This document shows, in pieces, positions 6,681-9,475 of a stretch of 9,475 bases of DNA (positions within the stretch are counted from its first letter, which is position 1; the number at the start of each line of letters is the position of its first letter). The DNA is from Acidimicrobium sp. UBA3029 (GTDB taxonomy: Bacteria > Actinomycetota > Acidimicrobiia > Acidimicrobiales > Ilumatobacteraceae): contig DFDK01000029.1 in NCBI GenBank assembly GCA_002367695.1, positions 3,921-13,395 on the forward strand, read 5' to 3'. Made by a program: the position numbers and the translations under genes. The notes under the pieces were generated by a model, which did no database searches, was not told where the DNA came from, and was given only the letters and a program-made list of their open reading frames with translations.

Positions 6681-7451
6681 TTATTCCCCGAGGTGCTTGA
6701 GATAGTCGAGCACGCGATCCTGTGTTGGCGCAATCATTTCGCCAGCAATCTTGCCGTCTTTCAAAAACACAATGCGATCTGCGTAACTTGCGTTGGCTGC
6801 ATCATGTGTGACCATGACAATTGTTTGACCAAGATCACTTACTGCTTTGCGCATAAAGTTCAATACTTCGTGACCGGTCTTCGAGTCGAGGTTGCCTGTC
6901 GGCTCATCGGCAAAAATAATTGCTGGCTTACTTGCGAGTGCGCGAGCAACAGCAACACGTTGTTGCTGGCCACCCGAGAGCTCGCTTGGTCGGTGCGTGA
7001 GTCGATCGCGAAGTCCAATGGTGTCGATGATCTTGTCGATCCAAGCGTCGTCACCTTTTTGCCCACCGAGGGAGAGAGGCAAAACGATGTTTTCTTTGGA
7101 GTTGAGCGTGGGAATCAAGTTGAATGCTTGAAACACGAAGCCAATCTGATCGCGGCGTAATTTGGTGAGTTCGCGGTCGCTTAAGCCACTCAGCTCTATG
7201 CCGTTGATTGCTACGGAGCCGTTGGTGAGAGAGTCAAGGCCTGCCATGCAATGCATCAGTGTTGACTTGCCGGAGCCGCTTGGTCCCATGATCGCGGTGA
7301 AGTGACCCTTTTCGAATTGGATCGTGACATCGTCGAGTGCACGCACTTCGCTGTCGTCGTGACCGTAAATCTTGCTGACGTTTGTAGCGCGTGCAGCTGC
7401 TGAATCTGAGCTCGCTACTGGCGGGGGAAAAGTGGCTGAGGGGTTGTTCAT
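6681..7451 (-). CDS. ABC transporter ATP-binding protein (MacB/LolD-type)
   Basis: A 256-residue ATPase that powers the FtsX-type permease encoded 5 bp downstream. All nucleotide-binding motifs are intact: Walker A GPSGSGKST (56-64), Q-loop Gln108 within VFQAFNLIPTLN, ABC signature LSGGQ (158-162), Walker B IIFADE (178-183), D-loop NLDS (187-190) and switch His216. The FQAFNLIPTLN stretch and EPTGNLDS are hallmarks of the MacB/LolD/FtsE group, which works in lipoprotein extraction, antimicrobial export or mechanical signalling rather than nutrient uptake. A Ser/Ala/Pro-rich lead of about 20 residues precedes the conserved core (from RATNVSKIYG at 21). The ATG at 7451 has a TAGGCT -10-like box 7 nt upstream, consistent with a leaderless or 1-nt-leader transcript. 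Transported substrate cannot be read from the sequence. Confidence 0.95.
   Translation of the reverse strand: MNNPSATFPPPVASSDSAAARATNVSKIYGHDDSEVRALDDVTIQFEKGHFTAIMGPSGSGKSTLMHCMAGLDSLTNGSVAINGIELSGLSDRELTKLRRDQIGFVFQAFNLIPTLNSKENIVLPLSLGGQKGDDAWIDKIIDTIGLRDRLTHRPSELSGGQQQRVAVARALASKPAIIFADEPTGNLDSKTGHEVLNFMRKAVSDLGQTIVMVTHDAANASYADRIVFLKDGKIAGEMIAPTQDRVLDYLKHLGE
6684..6689 (-). promoter_or_regulatory. Ribosome binding site for the permease
   Basis: GGGGAA on the minus strand ends 8 nt before the GTG at 6675 and directly precedes the TAA stop of the ATPase gene. It supports the GTG over the internal ATG and ties permease translation to the end of the ATPase reading frame. Confidence 0.6.
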
Positions 7452-7465
7452 GCCCCTCAGCCTAA
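7452..7465 (-). promoter_or_regulatory. Leaderless-type -10 box of the ABC operon
   Basis: On the minus strand TTAGGCTGA (7465-7457) contains TAGGCT, an actinobacterial TANNNT -10 box. Its last T lies 7 nt before the ATG, which predicts a leader of 0-1 nt. The same 9-mer precedes the SDR gene. No clear -35 is visible. It would start the operon inside the 29-bp space after the peroxiredoxin gene. Confidence 0.5.
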
Positions 7466-7480
7466 TTTGCGATATTCAAC

Positions 7481-8113
7481 TTATTTTGGTTGTGCCAAGG
7501 TTCGCAGGTACGGCTTAATGGTCTTCCAACCGCCTGGGAAAAGAATCTTGGCCTCTTCGTCGGTGACTGCGCCGCCGATGATCACATCTTTGCCATCTGT
7601 CCAGTTGGCTGGCGTTGCAACCTTGAACTTGGCGGTGAGTTGCAACGAGTCAATGACACGAAGCACTTCGTCGAAATTGCGGCCTGTTGAAGCTGGGTAA
7701 GTGATGGTGAGTTTTACTTTTTTGTCTGGGCCAACGACAAACACGCTGCGCACTGTCATCGTGTCATTGGCATTTGGATGAATCATGTCGTACAAGTTGC
7801 TGACAGTGCGGTCTGAGTCACCGATCATTGGGAAATTAACTGGCGTACCTTGTGTTTCGCCAATATCGCTTTCCCACTTTTCGTGTGACTCGACGCTGTC
7901 GACTGAAAGACCGATCACTTTGACGTTGCGCTTGTCAAACTCTGGTTTGATCTTGGCAACATAGCCGAGCTCGGTGGTGCAGACCGGTGTGAAATCTTTT
8001 GGATGGCTGAACAACACGCCCCACGAGTCGCCGAGCCAGTCGTGAAACTTGATCTCGCCTTGGGTGGTTTGGGCGGTGAAGTCTGGGGCAATATCTCCGA
8101 GACGAACTGACAT
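7481..8113 (-). CDS. 1-Cys peroxiredoxin (Prx6 subfamily)
   Basis: A 210-residue cytoplasmic thiol peroxidase that reduces hydrogen peroxide and organic hydroperoxides. The peroxidatic motif PVCTTE places Cys45, and it is the only cysteine in the protein, so there is no resolving Cys and a separate reductant is needed. Long-form features of the Prx6/1-Cys group are present: FSHPKDFTPVCTTELG (35-50), the TMTVRSVFVVG strand, YPASTGRNFDEVLRVIDSLQLT, and the extended C-terminal domain ending FPGGWKTIKPYLR. The start is ATG 8113 (MSVRLGDIAPDF), fixed by a strong AAGGAG 6 nt upstream. A longer frame opening at 8140 would add nine residues that run through the palindrome and ribosome binding site and is rejected. 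The gene has its own promoter candidate upstream and ends 29 bp before the ABC ATPase. Confidence 0.95.
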   Translation of the reverse strand: MSVRLGDIAPDFTAQTTQGEIKFHDWLGDSWGVLFSHPKDFTPVCTTELGYVAKIKPEFDKRNVKVIGLSVDSVESHEKWESDIGETQGTPVNFPMIGDSDRTVSNLYDMIHPNANDTMTVRSVFVVGPDKKVKLTITYPASTGRNFDEVLRVIDSLQLTAKFKVATPANWTDGKDVIIGGAVTDEEAKILFPGGWKTIKPYLRTLAQPK

Positions 8114-8119
8114 AAGTGG

Positions 8120-8125
8120 CTCCTT
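8120..8125 (-). promoter_or_regulatory. Strong ribosome binding site of the peroxiredoxin
   Basis: AAGGAG on the minus strand lies 6 nt before the ATG at 8113. It is the best Shine-Dalgarno match in the window and decides the start over the upstream in-frame codon at 8140. It marks this gene as a leadered, SD-dependent transcript among leaderless-looking neighbours. Confidence 0.85.
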
Positions 8126-8131
8126 GATTTG

Positions 8132-8149
8132 GTTGCCCAATTGGGCAAC
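8132..8149. repeat. Perfect 18-bp palindrome in the peroxiredoxin leader
   Basis: GTTGCCCAATTGGGCAAC reads identically on both strands. It sits between the predicted promoter and the ribosome binding site, ending 6 nt upstream of AAGGAG. In DNA it could bind a dimeric regulator; in RNA it can fold as a 7-bp stem with an AAUU loop. There is no T-run after it on either strand, so it is not a standard terminator for the SDR gene. The role is inferred from its position. Confidence 0.8.
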
Positions 8150-8165
8150 TTGCTATGGGGCGGTC

Positions 8166-8196
8166 AGCATATCGGAAACCCGACCAAACTTGTCAA
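8166..8196 (-). promoter_or_regulatory. Candidate promoter of the peroxiredoxin
   Basis: On the minus strand a perfect TTGACA (8196-8191), overlapping the SDR stop codon, is followed after 19 bp by TATGCT (8171-8166), or after 17 bp by GATATG. Transcription would begin near 8159, giving a leader of about 46 nt that carries the palindrome and the ribosome binding site. Confidence 0.5.
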
Positions 8197-9092
8197 CTTT
8201 GAGATATGTCGATTCCAAAGGCCTTTTTGAACTCGATCTCGTAATCTGCGTCATTCTCGACTGCTCCTAGTGCGATCCAATCGGCGTCGCTCATTTTTGC
8301 GCGACCTTCAATGAATTCATTGCCACCCCACGAGCACGGGTATCGCAATTGAGGCGTATCGGTGGTGATGGCGTGATGAATCAGTGCACCAACTTCGGTT
8401 GGGTCGGTGGCGTGCGGAATACCTGCGGCATAAAACTGGAGCATGCGTCGGTAATGCGAATCGTATGCACCGCTTACATTTGGGGCATCAAGGTTTTTCA
8501 TAAAAATTGATGACTTGGTGATGCCTGGTTCAATCATGACGACGCGGATACCGAACGGTGCGACTTCGTGTGCAAGACCTTCGGTGAGCCCTTCAAGCGC
8601 CCACTTTGAAGTGACGTAGGGCGATTGCGCGACGGCGGCAATTCTTCCAACAATTGATGAAATGTTGACGATCGTTCCACTTTTGTCCGCACGCATTTGT
8701 GGCAACACTTGTTGTGTGCAGCGCACAACGCCAACCACGTTGACATTGAATGAATCAAAATATTGCTCGGGTGTCGTTTCTTCCGTGACGCCATTGCCGC
8801 CAACACCCGCATTGTTGACAAGCACATCGATACGAGGCGTTGCGCGAAAAATATCGGCGAAACCTTGGCGCACAGACGCGTCATCAGCGACATCCATCTC
8901 GACGAGTTCAATACTGACGTTGAGTTTTTCGGCAAGGGTCAAAAGCTTGGCTGCTTTGTCGAGACTGCGCACGGTGCCAAATACTCGGTAGCCCTGTTGG
9001 GCTAAGTAAATTGCGGTGGCTCTACCGATGCCAGAGTTGGCACCGGTGACTACAGCAACTGGTGGTGTTTTGGCAGTTTGGTGATCGCTCAT
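8193..9092 (-). CDS. Short-chain dehydrogenase/reductase (SDR) family oxidoreductase
   Basis: A 299-residue NAD(P)-dependent classical SDR. The Rossmann motif TGANSGIG is at 16-23 and NNAG at 93-96. The active site shows Asn117, Ser146, Tyr159 and Lys163 (YVTSK), and PG at 189-190 is followed by ITKS. The basic Arg42 after the second strand suggests NADPH preference; this is inference. The length exceeds the common 250 residues because of a C-terminal extension with SDADWIALGAVENDADYEIEFKKAFG, a pattern I recognise from other SDR proteins whose substrates are unknown. ATG 9092 is chosen because a TAGGCT box lies exactly 6 nt upstream, predicting transcription from the A of the ATG. It is 79 bp upstream of the peroxiredoxin on the same strand and divergent from the secreted protease-like gene. 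Substrate cannot be named. Confidence 0.92.
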   Translation of the reverse strand: MSDHQTAKTPPVAVVTGANSGIGRATAIYLAQQGYRVFGTVRSLDKAAKLLTLAEKLNVSIELVEMDVADDASVRQGFADIFRATPRIDVLVNNAGVGGNGVTEETTPEQYFDSFNVNVVGVVRCTQQVLPQMRADKSGTIVNISSIVGRIAAVAQSPYVTSKWALEGLTEGLAHEVAPFGIRVVMIEPGITKSSIFMKNLDAPNVSGAYDSHYRRMLQFYAAGIPHATDPTEVGALIHHAITTDTPQLRYPCSWGGNEFIEGRAKMSDADWIALGAVENDADYEIEFKKAFGIDISQS

Positions 9093-9105
9093 TTGGTCAG
9101 CCTAA
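9093..9105 (-). promoter_or_regulatory. Leaderless -10 box of the SDR gene
   Basis: On the minus strand TTAGGCTGA (9105-9097) contains TAGGCT. The box ends 6 nt before the ATG, so position +1 falls on the A of the start codon. No ribosome binding site is visible. Confidence 0.55.
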
Positions 9106-9129
9106 GGGCACAAAAGAGTGCATGACCCT

Positions 9130-9140
9130 ACCGATACGGT
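9130..9140. repeat. Short inverted repeat ACCG-ATA-CGGT upstream of the protease-like gene
   Basis: An 11-bp inverted repeat with 4-bp arms lies in the divergent space, 9 bp before the ATG at 9150. Its right half contains TACGGT (9135-9140), a possible TANNNT -10 box that would give a leader of about 3 nt. Arms this short can occur by chance. Confidence 0.35.
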
Positions 9141-9149
9141 GAATCTGGA

Positions 9150-9475
9150 ATGATTCTCAAGAATCGATGGATTCAGCCGATACTGCACAGTATGGGCGTA
9201 ACGACAGCAATGATTTTGCGCTGCGCTCGAACGTTGATGGTCGTCGCGCTGCTTGCACCACTTGTACTTGCTTCGGTTGAGCCTTCGCCAGCTTCGGCTA
9301 TAGCCGCAACCGGTGATTACATCGTGATTTTTAAAGATGGCGTCAACCTCGATCGCAAAGTTGCTAAAGAAGCAGGTCTTGGTAATGCGGTCAGCGATGT
9401 GTATTCGTCGGCTGTCGAGGGCTTTGTTGCCGAACTCGACAACACTGACGTAGTTCGCTTGCGTAAAGACAAAGA
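9150..9475 (+). CDS. Secreted protein with I9-type inhibitor prodomain, probable S8 subtilisin-like protease (partial, 3' end missing)
   Basis: Only the first 108 codons are in the window. After a positively charged lead with Arg24 and Arg27, a hydrophobic stretch LMVVALLAPLVLA (29-41) and then SPASA (46-50) form a Sec signal peptide with likely cleavage around residue 50. Residues 56-108 (DYIVIFKDGVNLDRK, then VSDVYSSAVEGFVAEL) match the peptidase inhibitor I9 prodomain that folds and inhibits subtilisin-family proteases until it is cut off. No catalytic residues are reached, so the protease call rests on the prodomain. Start ATG 9150 is the first after an in-frame stop at 9123-9125; ATGs at 9192 and 9210 would give a more usual signal-peptide length and cannot be excluded. 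No convincing ribosome binding site is present for any of them. Confidence 0.75.
   Translation, partial: MILKNRWIQPILHSMGVTTAMILRCARTLMVVALLAPLVLASVEPSPASAIAATGDYIVIFKDGVNLDRKVAKEAGLGNAVSDVYSSAVEGFVAELDNTDVVRLRKDK

Noticed and set aside
6660..7160. Plus-strand open frame of 166 codons across the ATPase gene
   Set aside because: It is antisense to the ATPase, which has all nucleotide-binding motifs. The translated product has scattered Cys and no family features.
8114..8140. Upstream GTG-type extension of the peroxiredoxin (nine extra residues)
   Set aside because: It would translate through the ribosome binding site and part of the palindrome. The AAGGAG at correct spacing supports the ATG at 8113, and family members start at this point.
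8132..8149. Palindrome as a terminator of the SDR gene
   Set aside because: There is no T-run after the stem in either direction, and it lies between a promoter and a ribosome binding site.
1..9475. CRISPR arrays, tRNA/rRNA genes, insertion sequences, phage or toxin-antitoxin genes
   Set aside because: No regularly spaced repeats, RNA-gene landmarks, transposase or integrase motifs, or terminal inverted repeats were seen. Coding sequence occupies nearly all of the window.

Overview
The window looks like chromosomal DNA from an actinobacterium with a compact genome and roughly balanced base composition. The gene content suggests Acidimicrobiia or a relative, such as an Ilumatobacter-like lineage. 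Three things point there: an actinobacterial NUDIX-like DUF4916 protein, a protein that closely resembles the mycobacterial F420-dependent biliverdin reductase Rv2074, and several genes with an actinobacterial TANNNT -10 box placed 0-1 nt from the start codon (leaderless transcription). The taxonomic call is inference from protein resemblance.

Layout, left to right. A succinate-semialdehyde dehydrogenase (+) converges on, and overlaps by 45 bp, a DoxX-family membrane protein (-). A DUF4916 protein (+) ends 3 bp from a small uncharacterised protein (-). That protein starts 11 bp from a divergent Fpg/Nei-family protein (+) whose N-terminal catalytic residues are missing. The Fpg-like gene ends 9 bp from a minus-strand block that fills the rest of the window up to about 9.1 kb. 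In transcription order this block is an SDR oxidoreductase, a 1-Cys peroxiredoxin, an ABC ATPase, a two-module FtsX/MacB-type permease and an F420-dependent biliverdin-reductase-like PPOX protein. The window ends inside a plus-strand gene for a secreted protein that begins with a signal peptide and an I9-type inhibitor prodomain, most likely a subtilisin-like (S8) protease.

How the genes may work together. ATPase, permease and PPOX protein are separated by only 5 and 2 bp and are almost certainly one transcript. The peroxiredoxin ends 29 bp upstream of the ATPase and appears to have its own promoter. An 18-bp perfect palindrome sits between that promoter and its ribosome binding site. The SDR gene has its own leaderless-type promoter. 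Many genes are redox enzymes, but I see no proof that they form one pathway.

I found no RNA genes, CRISPR arrays, insertion sequences or prophage features, and no gene-free stretch longer than about 100 bp. The strongest points for a second look are the apparently catalytically disarmed Fpg/Nei protein with its symmetric divergent start region, the palindrome ahead of the peroxiredoxin, and the biliverdin-reductase-like gene coupled to an FtsX-type transporter. I did not find convincing evidence of a wholly new multi-gene system.
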